Under the pieces are notes generated by a model. That model was not told where the DNA came from. It did not search any database and worked only from the letters and a program-made list of their open reading frames with translations. Shown one piece after another: positions 24,905 through 33,540 of a DNA stretch of 64,000 nucleotides (position 1 is the first letter of the stretch; every line of letters begins with the position of its first letter). The DNA is from Faecalibacterium sp. (lineage in GTDB: Bacteria; Bacillota; Clostridia; Oscillospirales; Ruminococcaceae). Position numbers and translations under genes: made by a program. The stretch covers positions 145,106 through 209,105 of the forward strand of contig JAHHRL010000003.1 in assembly GCA_020025825.1 (NCBI GenBank). The letters run 5' to 3'.

Positions 24905-26782
24905 ATGAACCATTTGGGAGATTATGACGTTATCGTAATCGGTGCAGGCCATGCCGGCATCGAGGCAGCACACGCTGCTGCAAAACTGGGGGTTAAAACC
25001 GCCATTTTTACTATGAGCCTGGACAGCATCGGCAACCTGCCCTGTAATCCGTCTATTGGCGGTACGGCAAAGGGTACACTGGTGCGTGAGGTAGACGCAC
25101 TGGGCGGTTTGATGGGCCTTGCCGCAGACGCAACCTATCTGCAAAGCCGTATGCTCAATAAGGGCAAGGGCCCTGCCGTACACGCCCTGCGTGTGCAAAC
25201 CGACCGCAGACGGTATCAGGAATACATGAAACACGCACTGGAAAAAATCCCCGGACTGTCTGTCCATCAGGCAGAAGTGGCTTCGCTTCAGGTGGAAAAC
25301 GGCCGTGTTACCGGTGTGGTAACTACCCTGCACGGTGTTTACGGCGCAAAGTGTGTGGTGCTGGCTACCGGCACCAATTTGGGCGGTAAGATTTTTGTGG
25401 GTGATGCATGGTACTGGTCCGGCCCGGACGGAATGCACGCTGCCTGCCAGCTGACCGAAAGCCTGAAAGAAATAGGACTGCCGCTGCGCCGCTTCAAAAC
25501 CGGTACACCGGCCCGTGTGCATCGCCGCAGCATTGACTTTTCTAAGCTGGAGGTGCAGCCCGGTGACCCGGAAAATGAGCTGCAGCCTTTCAGTTTTATG
25601 ACAGATGCGCCCATGCATAATAAGATGGACTGCTATATTGCGTATACCAATCCTACAACACATAAAATTATTTTGGATAATATCCAGCGCAGCCCCTTGT
25701 ATGGCGGCATGATTGAAGGTGTTGGCCCTCGCTACTGCCCTTCGATTGAGGATAAAATCGTGCGCTTTGCCAACAAGGAGCGTCACCCCATTTTTGTGGA
25801 GCCTTGCGGTGAAAATACCGAGGAAATGTATTTGCAGGGTGCTTCCAGCAGCTTGCCGGAAGATGTGCAGAATGCCTTTTATCACAGCATGGTTGGTTTT
25901 GAGAACATCGAAATCATGCGCCCTGCTTATGCTATCGAGTACGACTGCGTGGACCCCACCAGTTTGGAGCCGACATTGGAGAGCAAGATTGTAGGCGGTT
26001 TGTATGGTGCAGGTCAGTTTAACGGTACTTCCGGTTACGAGGAGGCCGCTGCACAGGGCTTGCTGGCAGGTTTGAACGCTGCCCGACAGGTAAAGGGCGA
26101 AAGCGAGCTGATTTTGCCCCGCCACACCAGTTATTTGGGCACCTTGGTGGACGATTTGGTTACAAAGGGTGTTATGGACCCTTACCGCATGATGACAAGT
26201 CGCAGCGAGTATCGCTTGACTTTGCGTCAGGATAATGCAGATGAGCGCCTGACGCCCATTGGCCGTGAATACGACTTGGTGGATGACCAGCGCTGGGAGC
26301 GTTATACCACGCAGCAGAAAATCAAGGCGGCGGAAATTGCTCGTTTGAAAGAAGTGCGTGTGCGTACGGCAGACCTGTGTGAAGCACTGGACAAGGCTGG
26401 TTTGACTGCACCCGGCATTAAGCGTGAGGGCGGCCCTGCATACGAGCTGCTGCGCCGACCCGAAATCACCTATAGCCTGCTGGAAGGCATTATTGGAGCA
26501 GGCGAGGGGGTAAACCCGCTGCTGGCGGAGCGCATCGCAACCGAAATCAAGTACGAAGGCTATATTGCTCGGCAGGAACGCATGATTAAGGATGTGGCCC
26601 GCCACGAGCAAACTAAGATTCCGGAAGATTTTGATTATGCTGCATTTACCGGCTTAACACTGGAAGCAAGAGAGAAGCTTGCAAAAATTCGTCCGCATAA
26701 TCTGGCGCAGGCCAGCAGAATTCCCGGTGTTTCGCCCAGCGATATTGCACAGCTCAGCGTGGCACTTTTTGCGAATAAGTAA
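24905..26782 (+). CDS. mnmG: tRNA uridine modification enzyme MnmG (GidA)
   Basis: The 625-residue FAD protein partners MnmE. The Rossmann motif is DVIVIGAGHAGIEAAHAAA, followed by GNLPCNPSIGGTAKGTLVREVDALGG, the NADH-binding region, and the C-terminal helical domain (GVSPSDIAQLSVAL). Two starts are possible: ATG 24884 without a ribosome-binding site, and ATG 24905 after AAGAGTGAAATACAG, which gives the usual family length. It begins about 30 nt after mnmE and is surely cotranscribed. Confidence 0.97.
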   Translation: MNHLGDYDVIVIGAGHAGIEAAHAAAKLGVKTAIFTMSLDSIGNLPCNPSIGGTAKGTLVREVDALGGLMGLAADATYLQSRMLNKGKGPAVHALRVQTDRRRYQEYMKHALEKIPGLSVHQAEVASLQVENGRVTGVVTTLHGVYGAKCVVLATGTNLGGKIFVGDAWYWSGPDGMHAACQLTESLKEIGLPLRRFKTGTPARVHRRSIDFSKLEVQPGDPENELQPFSFMTDAPMHNKMDCYIAYTNPTTHKIILDNIQRSPLYGGMIEGVGPRYCPSIEDKIVRFANKERHPIFVEPCGENTEEMYLQGASSSLPEDVQNAFYHSMVGFENIEIMRPAYAIEYDCVDPTSLEPTLESKIVGGLYGAGQFNGTSGYEEAAAQGLLAGLNAARQVKGESELILPRHTSYLGTLVDDLVTKGVMDPYRMMTSRSEYRLTLRQDNADERLTPIGREYDLVDDQRWERYTTQQKIKAAEIARLKEVRVRTADLCEALDKAGLTAPGIKREGGPAYELLRRPEITYSLLEGIIGAGEGVNPLLAERIATEIKYEGYIARQERMIKDVARHEQTKIPEDFDYAAFTGLTLEAREKLAKIRPHNLAQASRIPGVSPSDIAQLSVALFANK

Positions 26783-26901
26783 CGCTAAAGCGTATTAAAG
26801 TGCGGATTTTGCTGTAACAAAAGGCGAAAATATAACGCATAAACGATATATTTTGCTGAAAATATCCGATTTGCTGCTTAGAAAAAGCAGGCAAAAAGAG
26901 T

Positions 26902-26917
26902 TGTTCCATGTGGAACA
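26902..26917. promoter_or_regulatory. parS: parS site 1
   Basis: The 16-bp palindrome TGTTCCATGTGGAACA matches the Firmicutes parS pattern (TGTTNCACGTGNAACA) with one central difference. It lies 14 bp before the rsmG start. Confidence 0.85.
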
Positions 26918-26930
26918 AAAGGAGAATACT

Positions 26931-27638
26931 ATGATTGATAAAAGCCGATTGGAAGCAAAAGCAGCGGCCTGCGGCATTGCCTTAACCGGTACACAGCTGG
27001 ACTTGCTGGATACCTATGCGCAAATTTTGGTAGAATACAACGAAAAAGTAAACTTGACGGCGATTACAGACCCGGAAGGTATTGAAGATAAGCATTTTGT
27101 AGATAGTTTGCTGTTTGCAAACCAGCCTCAGGTAATGGGCCGTATGGTAGACGTTGGTACAGGTGCAGGCTTCCCCGGTATTGTGGCTAAAATCTATAAG
27201 CCGGATTTGGAACTGACCCTGATGGAGCCTACCGGTAAACGGGTGACCTTTTTGCAGTATGCTTGCGAGCAGTTAGGGCTGAAAGGTGTGGAGTTTGCTA
27301 AGGAGCGTGCGGAAGAAGCAGCCCGCAAACAGTGGAGAGAAGCTTTTGACTTGGCAGGTGCCCGTGCAGTGGCATCTTTGCCGGTTTTGGCAGAGTATTG
27401 CCTGCCTTTGGTACGTGAGGGCGGCAGCTTTTTAGCTATGAAAGGCTCGGCCGGTTTGGACGAGCTGAATGCGGCAAAAGGTGCAATCCAGAAATTAGGC
27501 GGCAAACTGATTGGTATGCAGGAGCTTACCCTGCCCAATGGGGACCCTCGCAGTTTGATTTTGTGTGAGAAGATTGGTGCCACACCCAGTGTTTATCCCC
27601 GAAATGGCGGTAAAATTGCCAAAGCACCTTTGAAATAA
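26931..27638 (+). CDS. rsmG: 16S rRNA m7G527 methyltransferase RsmG
   Basis: The 235-residue SAM-dependent enzyme methylates G527 of 16S rRNA. The SAM motif MVDVGTGAGFPGIVAKI is clear, preceded by the family segment YNEKVNLTAITDPEGIEDKHFVDSL. The start at 26931 follows AAAGGAGAATACT. It is the last gene of the mnmE-mnmG-rsmG unit and ends at a strong terminator. A parS site is embedded in its upstream spacer, as for gidB in other Gram-positives. Confidence 0.96.
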   Translation: MIDKSRLEAKAAACGIALTGTQLDLLDTYAQILVEYNEKVNLTAITDPEGIEDKHFVDSLLFANQPQVMGRMVDVGTGAGFPGIVAKIYKPDLELTLMEPTGKRVTFLQYACEQLGLKGVEFAKERAEEAARKQWREAFDLAGARAVASLPVLAEYCLPLVREGGSFLAMKGSAGLDELNAAKGAIQKLGGKLIGMQELTLPNGDPRSLILCEKIGATPSVYPRNGGKIAKAPLK

Positions 27639-27650
27639 TCAAAATAGTAA

Positions 27651-27678
27651 AAGCCCTGCCGAACGGCAGGGCTTTTTT
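27651..27678 (+). terminator. rsmG terminator
   Basis: AAGCCCTGCC / GGCAGGGCTT stem with a GAAC loop and a T-run. Confidence 0.92.
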
Positions 27679-27952
27679 GTTGTCAAATCGTGGTTTTTTA
27701 GGTAGGGAAATAAGACAGGCTGCGTGGAATAAATCGCAAAGGTCGATGGTATGTTATATTTTGCCCGATATAACGTGAAAATCCGACAAAAACGGCGAGG
27801 TTTGCTGTAACTTTTAGGCGTTATAGGGCGAACGCTTTTCCGTGCATAACCTGACAATTTGTGGTAAAGTATCCCCAGAAACCACAACCCATTCCGAAAC
27901 AAACAAAATAATGCGGTAAGAAAAGTGCTTTTGCTGAAAGGAGGAGGATGGA
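27679..27952. other. Spacer before noc
   Basis: About 270 bp without a gene. It contains an inverted repeat GTTATA-N10-TATAAC (about 27750-27772) and must hold the noc promoter, but no clear -35/-10 pair stands out. Confidence 0.3.
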
Positions 27953-28762
27953 ATGAAGTTTCGGCGGGAAAAGCCGGAGGGAAAACTGTTGTTGCTGCCG
28001 CCAGATAAGATTGTACCCAGTCCATGGCAGGCACGTACTGTATTTTCGGCCGAAGAAATTGATGCTTTAGCGGAAAGTATACGGGAAAACGGCTTGTTGC
28101 AGCCGGTTTCAGTACGGCGCTTTGAGGAAGGGTATCAGTTAATTGCGGGCGAAAGGCGTTTGCGGGCGTGTATTCGGGCAGGGCTGGAAAAAGTACCTGC
28201 GATTTTGTACGAACAATCAGATGCGCAAATGGCCGCACTGGGGCTTTTAGAAAATATGCAGCGGCGAGATTTGAACCCCTTCGACCAAGCAAGAGGAATT
28301 CGGGACGTAATTGAGCTGTGGGGGTGCAGTCAGGCAGAGGCTGCGGCACGTTTAGGCCTTGCACAGCCTACTTTAGCCAATAAATTGCGATTATTGCAGC
28401 TTTCGCAGGAAGAACAGCAGTACATATTGGACAATACGCTTACAGAGCGCCATGCCAGAAGCGTATTAAGACTGTCTGAAAAAGATCGATTACCAGCACT
28501 AAAACACATGGCACACCATAAAATGACCGCACGGGCGGCAGATGCATACGTAGAACAGCTATTAGCAAAAGAAAAACCTCGGCCAAAGCATATTGCTATG
28601 GTACGGGATGTACGGATTTTTTTGAATACAATCAATAATGCGATACGTCTCATGACAGATAACGGAGTTCCTGCCAGCACAACCAAGACAGAAGGGGATG
28701 GTTACGTAGAATATACTGTAAGAATCCCCACAACGGTGGGAGCGGACACTACAGAAGAATAA
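27953..28762 (+). CDS. noc: ParB-family nucleoid occlusion protein (Noc-like)
   Basis: The 269-residue protein has the ParB N-terminal CTPase motifs (VPSPWQARTVF, IRENGLLQPVSVR, LIAGERRLRACI, ENMQRRDLNPFDQARG) and a helix-turn-helix (CSQAEAAARLGLAQPTLANKLRLLQL). A true ParB is encoded 1.1 kb downstream next to parA, so this paralog after rsmG occupies the genomic place of Noc in Bacillus. Noc binds its own sites and blocks division over the nucleoid. Membrane targeting by an N-terminal amphipathic helix is not evident. The start follows AAAGGAGGAGGATGGA. Confidence 0.85.
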   Translation: MKFRREKPEGKLLLLPPDKIVPSPWQARTVFSAEEIDALAESIRENGLLQPVSVRRFEEGYQLIAGERRLRACIRAGLEKVPAILYEQSDAQMAALGLLENMQRRDLNPFDQARGIRDVIELWGCSQAEAAARLGLAQPTLANKLRLLQLSQEEQQYILDNTLTERHARSVLRLSEKDRLPALKHMAHHKMTARAADAYVEQLLAKEKPRPKHIAMVRDVRIFLNTINNAIRLMTDNGVPASTTKTEGDGYVEYTVRIPTTVGADTTEE

Positions 28763-28828
28763 TTTTTGGTTCGACCCTGTAAGAAACAGGGTGATGATAT
28801 AGTCAATACATTTTCCCTTAACACGCAA

Positions 28829-28866
28829 GAAGCTCGCTCCTCGGCAGGGGAGGGGGCTTTTTGTGT
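28829..28866 (+). terminator. Terminator after noc
   Basis: An imperfect AGCTCGCTCC / GGGGAGGGGGCT stem followed by TTTTTGTGTTTTT. Confidence 0.65.
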
Positions 28867-28881
28867 TTTTGTGTAGAAAAA

Positions 28882-28897
28882 TGTTCCACATGGAACA
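28882..28897. promoter_or_regulatory. parS: parS site 2
   Basis: The perfect palindromic-type 16-mer TGTTCCACATGGAACA lies upstream of parA. Confidence 0.85.
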
Positions 28898-28951
28898 TTT
28901 TTGCCGAAGAAGACAGAACTGCACTGCTAAAAAACAAAATAAAGCCACAAA

Positions 28952-28967
28952 TGTTCCACGTGGAACA
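28952..28967. promoter_or_regulatory. parS: parS site 3
   Basis: TGTTCCACGTGGAACA has the canonical CACGTG core and perfect symmetry. It lies 70 bp from site 2 and upstream of the parA promoter. Confidence 0.93.
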
Positions 28968-28998
28968 TTAAAAAGAAGGAAAAAACAAGACGGAACAT

Positions 28999-29026
28999 TT
29001 GAAACAGACAAAATTTGTGTTATACT
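28999..29026 (+). promoter_or_regulatory. parA promoter
   Basis: -35 TTGAAA (28999-29004), 16-bp spacer, -10 TATACT (29021-29026). Its closeness to parS site 3 suggests ParB spreading could affect it. Confidence 0.65.
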
Positions 29027-29091
29027 ATAAAACGATGCATGGAATAGCAAAATACCGGCATTTTTTATACAGATCCCAAGGGAGAAAAGCC

Positions 29092-29859
29092 ATGGCAAAA
29101 ATTGTTGTTGTTGCAAACCAAAAAGGCGGTGTAGGCAAAACTACTACTGCCGTTAATCTTTCTTCTTGTGTGGCTGCGCTGGGTAAAAAGGTTTTAATCA
29201 TTGACCTTGACCCGCAGGGTAATACTACCAGCGGCTACGGCGTAACAAAGCGCAGTGTAGATGCAGGCGTGTACGAATTATTGATTGGAGAAGCAAAAGC
29301 GGAAGATGTTATCCGTAAAACAGAATTCCGTGCGGATTTGATTCCCTCCAATACACGTTTGGCAGGTGCTGCACTGGAATTAGTAGATGTTCCCGAGCGT
29401 CAGGCCTGCCTGCGCAAGGCATTGGCGCCCATTACGGATAAATATGATTTTATTTTTATCGATTGTCCGCCCAGTTTGGACCTGCTTACCTTAAACGGTT
29501 TGTGTGCTTGTGACAGCGTTTTGATTCCGATTCAGTGCGAATATTACGCTTTGGAAGGCTTGAGCGAGCTGATGAGCACCCTGAAAACCGTTCGCAAAAA
29601 GTTTAATCCCTACTTAGATGTAGAAGGCGTTGTATTTACAATGTATTCCGGCCGCTTGAACCTGACAATTCAGGTAGTGGACCAAGTGAAAAAGTTCTTT
29701 GGCGATAAAGTGTACAAAACAACGATTCCTCGTACAGTTCGCTTGTCCGAAGCACCCAGCTACGGTCAGCCCATCAATTTTTATGAGCCGAACGGTAAAG
29801 GTACAGAGGCTTACGTGGATTTGGCATTGGAATTTGTGCATAACAACCGGAAACGATAA
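29092..29859 (+). CDS. parA: Chromosome partitioning ATPase ParA (Soj)
   Basis: The 255-residue deviant Walker ATPase begins IVVVANQKGGVGKTTTAVNLSS and has LIIDLDPQGN and FIFIDCPPSLDLLTLN. It binds DNA as an ATP dimer and works with ParB and parS in origin segregation; in Bacillus it also controls DnaA. There is no N-terminal DNA-binding extension, as is typical of chromosomal Soj. The start at 29092 follows AAGGGAGAAAAGCC. It precedes parB by 21 nt. Confidence 0.96.
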   Translation: MAKIVVVANQKGGVGKTTTAVNLSSCVAALGKKVLIIDLDPQGNTTSGYGVTKRSVDAGVYELLIGEAKAEDVIRKTEFRADLIPSNTRLAGAALELVDVPERQACLRKALAPITDKYDFIFIDCPPSLDLLTLNGLCACDSVLIPIQCEYYALEGLSELMSTLKTVRKKFNPYLDVEGVVFTMYSGRLNLTIQVVDQVKKFFGDKVYKTTIPRTVRLSEAPSYGQPINFYEPNGKGTEAYVDLALEFVHNNRKR

Positions 29860-29880
29860 AAAGAGAGGAGGAAAGCCAGT

Positions 29881-30756
29881 ATGGCAAGAGGAAAAGGTGG
29901 TTTAGGCCGTGGCCTGGACAGCTTGTTTGAAGACGCTACCCCCAGTTCATCCGATAATGGTGTAGATACGCTGCCCCTGCGTGATATTGAACCGGACCCG
30001 AATCAGCCCCGTAAAACTTTTACAGACGAAACTTTATACGAGCTTTCCGCTTCTATTGCGGAGCATGGCTTGTTACAGCCGATTGCAGTTCGTCCTCGTG
30101 TGCAGGGCGGATATGTCATCATCGCAGGCGAACGCCGTTGGCGTGCTGCCCGTATGGCAGGCTTAACCGAAGTCCCCGTTGTAATTAAGGACGTTACAGA
30201 CCAGCAGGCCATGGAATTGGCGCTGATTGAAAACTTGCAGCGTGAGGATTTGGACCCTGTTGAGCAAGCTTTGGGCATTCAGGAATTGATGGAGCGCTGC
30301 AATTTGACGCAGGAAGTGGCTGCAACCCGTTTGGGTAAGAGCCGCTCCTCTTTAGCAAACAGTTTGCGCTTGTTGAATTTACCCTCAGAGGTATTGCAGC
30401 TGCTGAAAAACGGAGAAATCTCAACAGGCCACGCAAAGGTTATTTTGGGCTTACCTACGAAAGATTTACAGATTGAGGCCGCACAGTTGGTGGCAGATAA
30501 TGACCTGAATGTGCGTCAAACCGAAGATTTGTGCAAAAAGCTGACAAAAGCTCCGAAACCGGAAAAACCGGAACAGTTCCGTCCGGCTTTGCCTACAGAA
30601 GTGGAGCTGAGCCTGAAAGAGGTACTGGGCAACGAAGTAAAGGTTTCCTATAAAGAGGGAAAAGGCGCACTGACTGTGCATTTTTACTCCGATGAACAAT
30701 TGAAGGCATTTGCAAACCTGTTGGGTCGGTACGACAAAACAGGCGAAGAAAAATAA
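29881..30756 (+). CDS. parB: Chromosome partitioning protein ParB (Spo0J)
   Basis: The 291-residue CTPase binds parS and spreads. It begins ARGKGGLGRGLDSLFED, the usual ParB start, followed by the motifs PNQPRKTF, GLLQPIAVRPR, IIAGERRWRAARMAG, LIENLQREDLDPVEQA and the helix-turn-helix TQEVAATRLGKSRSSLANSLRLL. The N-terminal LGRGLDSLF segment binds ParA in the family. It is cotranscribed with parA and possibly serS. Confidence 0.96.
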   Translation: MARGKGGLGRGLDSLFEDATPSSSDNGVDTLPLRDIEPDPNQPRKTFTDETLYELSASIAEHGLLQPIAVRPRVQGGYVIIAGERRWRAARMAGLTEVPVVIKDVTDQQAMELALIENLQREDLDPVEQALGIQELMERCNLTQEVAATRLGKSRSSLANSLRLLNLPSEVLQLLKNGEISTGHAKVILGLPTKDLQIEAAQLVADNDLNVRQTEDLCKKLTKAPKPEKPEQFRPALPTEVELSLKEVLGNEVKVSYKEGKGALTVHFYSDEQLKAFANLLGRYDKTGEEK

Positions 30757-30799
30757 AACCGCTAAATAATAACGTATCAACGATAATTTGGAGGAAATT

Positions 30800-32125
30800 A
30801 TGCTGGATATCAAATTTGTCCGAGATAATGCGGACGCCGTTAAGGAAAATATTAAAAAGAAGTTTCAGGATGCAAAGCTGCCCCTGGTTGATGAAGTTAT
30901 CGAGCTGGACGCAAAGCATCGTGCTATTTTGAAGGAAGCCGAAGCCCTGCGTGCAGAGCGTAATGCCCTGTCCAAGAGCATTGGTATGCTGATGGGCGCC
31001 GTTAAAAAGGCTGCAACCGAGGAAGAAAAGGCTGCTGCATTGGCTAAGGTTGAGGAAACCAAGGCAAAGGTTACCGCAGAGGCTGACCGCTTGAAGGAGC
31101 TGGAAACGGAGCAGGACCAGCTGGCTGCCCGCATTCAGGAAATCATGTACACTATCCCCAACATGATTGACCCCAGCGTGCCCATCGGCCCCGATGACAG
31201 CTGCAACGTGGAAGTACAGCGTTTTGGCGAGGCTGTTGTGCCTGATTTTGAGATTCCTTATCACACCCAGATTATGGAGCGCTTCGACGGCATTGATATG
31301 GATGCTGCCGGTCGTGTAGCAGGTAACGGCTTCTACTATCTGATGGGCGACATCGCTCGTCTGCACGAGGCTGTTCTGGCATACGCCCGTGACTTTATGA
31401 TTGACGAAAAGGGCTTTACCTACGTGATTCCTCCCTTTATGATGCACGGTGATGTGGTCAAGGGCGTTATGAGCTTCCCCGAAATGGAGGCTATGATGTA
31501 CAAAATCGAAGGTGAGGACCTGTACCTGATCGGTACCAGTGAGCACACCATGATTGGCCGCTTCATCGACCAGACCCTGAACGAGGCTGACCTGCCCCAG
31601 ACCCTGACCAGCTACAGCCCCTGCTTCCGTAAGGAAAAGGGTGCTCATGGTATTGAGGAGCGTGGCGTTTACCGTATCCACCAGTTTGAAAAGCAGGAAA
31701 TGATTGTTGTCTGCAAGCCTGAAGACAGCATGGACTGGTATGAGAAGCTGTGGCGCAACGCTGTAGAGCTGTTCCGTAATCTGGAAATTCCTGTTCGCCA
31801 GCTAGAGTGCTGCTCCGGTGACTTGGCTGACCTGAAGGTAAAGAGCTGCGACATTGAGGCATGGAGTCCCCGCCAGCAGAAGTACTTTGAGGTTTGCAGC
31901 TGCTCCAATCTGGGCGATGCACAGGCTCGCCGCCTGAAGATTCGCATTAAGGGCGATGACGGCAAGACTTATCTGGCTCACACCCTGAACAACACCTGTG
32001 TGGCACCTCCCCGTATGCTGATTGCATTCTTGGAGAACCACTTGCAGGCTGACGGCAGCGTTACCATTCCTAAGTGCTTGCAGCCTTATATGGGCGGCAA
32101 GGAAATCTTGGTGCCCAAGCACTAA
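30800..32125 (+). CDS. serS: Serine--tRNA ligase, divergent type
   Basis: The 441-residue class II synthetase has the N-terminal tRNA-binding coiled coil (about residues 30-110, rich in KEAEALRAERNALSK). Motif 2 is PCFRKEKGAHGIEERGVYRIHQFEK, and motif 3 is NNTCVAPPRMLIAFLENHLQ. The serine-site TSEHTMIGRF and the NNTCVAPP segment differ from common bacterial SerRS (TAE, NGSGLAVGR) and look more like the archaeal-type branch. The start at ATG 30800 follows TTGGAGGAAATT. It follows parB after 43 nt. Confidence 0.9.
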   Translation: MLDIKFVRDNADAVKENIKKKFQDAKLPLVDEVIELDAKHRAILKEAEALRAERNALSKSIGMLMGAVKKAATEEEKAAALAKVEETKAKVTAEADRLKELETEQDQLAARIQEIMYTIPNMIDPSVPIGPDDSCNVEVQRFGEAVVPDFEIPYHTQIMERFDGIDMDAAGRVAGNGFYYLMGDIARLHEAVLAYARDFMIDEKGFTYVIPPFMMHGDVVKGVMSFPEMEAMMYKIEGEDLYLIGTSEHTMIGRFIDQTLNEADLPQTLTSYSPCFRKEKGAHGIEERGVYRIHQFEKQEMIVVCKPEDSMDWYEKLWRNAVELFRNLEIPVRQLECCSGDLADLKVKSCDIEAWSPRQQKYFEVCSCSNLGDAQARRLKIRIKGDDGKTYLAHTLNNTCVAPPRMLIAFLENHLQADGSVTIPKCLQPYMGGKEILVPKH

Positions 32126-32147
32126 GCAATTTCCCCATATTGTATTG

Positions 32148-32187
32148 AAAAAAGCGGAAGCATCCAATTGGATGCTTCCGCTTTTTT
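32148..32187. terminator. Bidirectional terminator after serS
   Basis: GCGGAAGCATCC / GGATGCTTCCGC stem with AATT loop, flanked by A and T runs, between convergent genes. Confidence 0.92.
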
Positions 32188-32214
32188 ATTGTTGCGATAT
32201 TTTATGGTGGCAAA

Positions 32215-32973
32215 TTACTTTGCCAGCCAGATATGATTTTCCTTATGGCCGGAGAAAGCTTGCTCCAGACGTGCCCATACCGCCGCCAGAGTTTCGGCAG
32301 GACGTACACGAATGCCGGCAGGACACTGCTCCACGCAGCGCATACAGCCAAGGCATCGGGATTGGTCCAGCTGTGTGGGGTCGGTGGCATCAATAGCGCC
32401 CACCGGGCAGGCGGCGGCGCACAAACCACAGTGGTTGCAGCTGCCATTTATCTGGGGGAAAATACCGTTGGGCTTGCGCTCCTTGTAGGGGCGGTTGCCG
32501 GGCATCTGAACAAAAGCAGGCATCGCTGCCGCAGCCTGAATTTGGCGTCCCATCTCTGCTAGTTGGGCTAGGTCGCTGGCATCCGGGCGGTTTGCGGCAA
32601 CCTGAGGGAACAGGCTGTGCTCAGCCACGGCCTGTACACCGGCCATCGGTACAAAGTTTCGGGTTTGAGCTACGTCTGCCAGCTCAATCAGTGCATCATC
32701 AATGGCACGGTTGCCATATACAGCAACCAGTGCACAGGGAGTGCCGTCGCCCTGCATGGCGGCAAAGCGTTCCACAGCCACAGCAGGGAAGCGGCCGCCG
32801 TAAACCGGCATACCCACCAGACACAGGTCATCCCGATTAAAATGATACTGGGAAAAATCGGCTCGTGCGTTGGTCAGGTCAATTTCCGTTACCGCAGAAA
32901 AACAAGCTGCCAGATTCTTCATCACTTTTTGGGTGCCGCCGGTGGGGCTGAAATATATCAAATATACAGACAT
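32215..32973 (-). CDS. EFR1-type flavodoxin/ferredoxin fusion protein
   Basis: The 252-residue protein joins an N-terminal flavodoxin-like domain (VYLIYFSPTGGTQKVM, which would bind FMN phosphate, and GMPVYGGRFP) to a C-terminal 2x[4Fe-4S] ferredoxin (CNHCGLCAAACPVGAID and CLGCMRCVEQCPAGIR). It should carry electrons between donors and acceptors in anaerobic metabolism; the partner is unknown. The start at 32973 follows AAAGGAGTACATCCC. It has its own promoter and converges on serS. Confidence 0.88.
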   Translation of the reverse strand: MSVYLIYFSPTGGTQKVMKNLAACFSAVTEIDLTNARADFSQYHFNRDDLCLVGMPVYGGRFPAVAVERFAAMQGDGTPCALVAVYGNRAIDDALIELADVAQTRNFVPMAGVQAVAEHSLFPQVAANRPDASDLAQLAEMGRQIQAAAAMPAFVQMPGNRPYKERKPNGIFPQINGSCNHCGLCAAACPVGAIDATDPTQLDQSRCLGCMRCVEQCPAGIRVRPAETLAAVWARLEQAFSGHKENHIWLAK

Positions 32974-33012
32974 GGGATGTACTCCTTTCAGGATACAGAA
33001 ACTACTGTATTC

Positions 33013-33042
33013 AGTATACGGCGGCAGCGGCAGAGCTGTCAA
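33013..33042 (-). promoter_or_regulatory. Promoter of the flavodoxin/ferredoxin gene
   Basis: Minus-strand -35 TTGACA (33037-33042), 18-bp spacer, -10 TATACT (33013-33018). Confidence 0.75.
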
Positions 33043-33152
33043 CAAAGCAGCAACAGAACGTCATATTTTGTGCTTACAGTACGCTGCGTATAGGGATAGA
33101 TTCGGTATTTTAAGAAGATGCAAAAAAAAGAGTAGAAATCTTCGAAAAATAC

Positions 33153-33181
33153 TTGACAACAAGGGATATATGGCCTATAAT
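33153..33181 (+). promoter_or_regulatory. tRNA operon promoter
   Basis: Perfect consensus -35 TTGACA (33153-33158) and -10 TATAAT (33176-33181), 17-bp spacer, 30 bp before tRNA-Met. Confidence 0.92.
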
Positions 33182-33211
33182 GATAAAGCGTTCTGCAAGA
33201 CGTATAAATAT

Positions 33212-33288
33212 GGCGGTATAGCTCAGTTGGCTAGAGCACTCGGTTCATACCCGATTTGTCATTGGTTCAAATCCGATTACCGCTACCA
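33212..33288 (+). tRNA. tRNA-Met (CAT)
   Basis: The 77-nt cloverleaf has acceptor GGCGGTA/TACCGCT, a D-arm GCTCAGTTGGCTAGAGC, anticodon loop TTCATAC (CAT), a T-arm ATTGG-TTCAAAT-CCGAT and an encoded CCA. The anticodon could also belong to a lysidine-modified tRNA-Ile2; the acceptor and overall form fit elongator Met. Confidence 0.92.
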
Positions 33289-33377
33289 AAGCACAGGGTT
33301 TTGCGTAAAAAGTGGGTATTCCCCGCAATCGCGGAGAAGGAGATAACAAAGCTTTTTGGCGGAATCCTGTTTTTTAA

Positions 33378-33452
33378 GGCCCGTTGGTCAAGCGGTTAAG
33401 ACACGGCCCTTTCACGGCTGTAACATGGGTTCGATTCCCGTACGGGTCACCA
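33378..33452 (+). tRNA. tRNA-Glu (TTC)
   Basis: The 75-nt cloverleaf has acceptor GGCCCGT/ACGGGTC, anticodon loop CTTTCAC (TTC), T-arm GGGTTCGATTCCC and an encoded CCA. It follows tRNA-Met by 89 nt and ends at a terminator. Confidence 0.95.
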
Positions 33453-33453
33453 A

Positions 33454-33490
33454 AAATAAGAGCACACCATTCGGTGTGCTCTTATTTTTT
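33454..33490 (+). terminator. tRNA operon terminator
   Basis: AATAAGAGCACACC / GGTGTGCTCTTATT stem with ATTC loop and seven T residues. Confidence 0.93.
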
Positions 33491-33540
33491 TGTTTGCAGC
33501 GCCTGTAGAGGACAGTGCATACAGCGGTAACAAAAACAAT

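Noticed and set aside
33289..33377. A third tRNA between tRNA-Met and tRNA-Glu
   Set aside because: The 89-nt spacer has no cloverleaf or CCA and contains only a short GC-rich segment.
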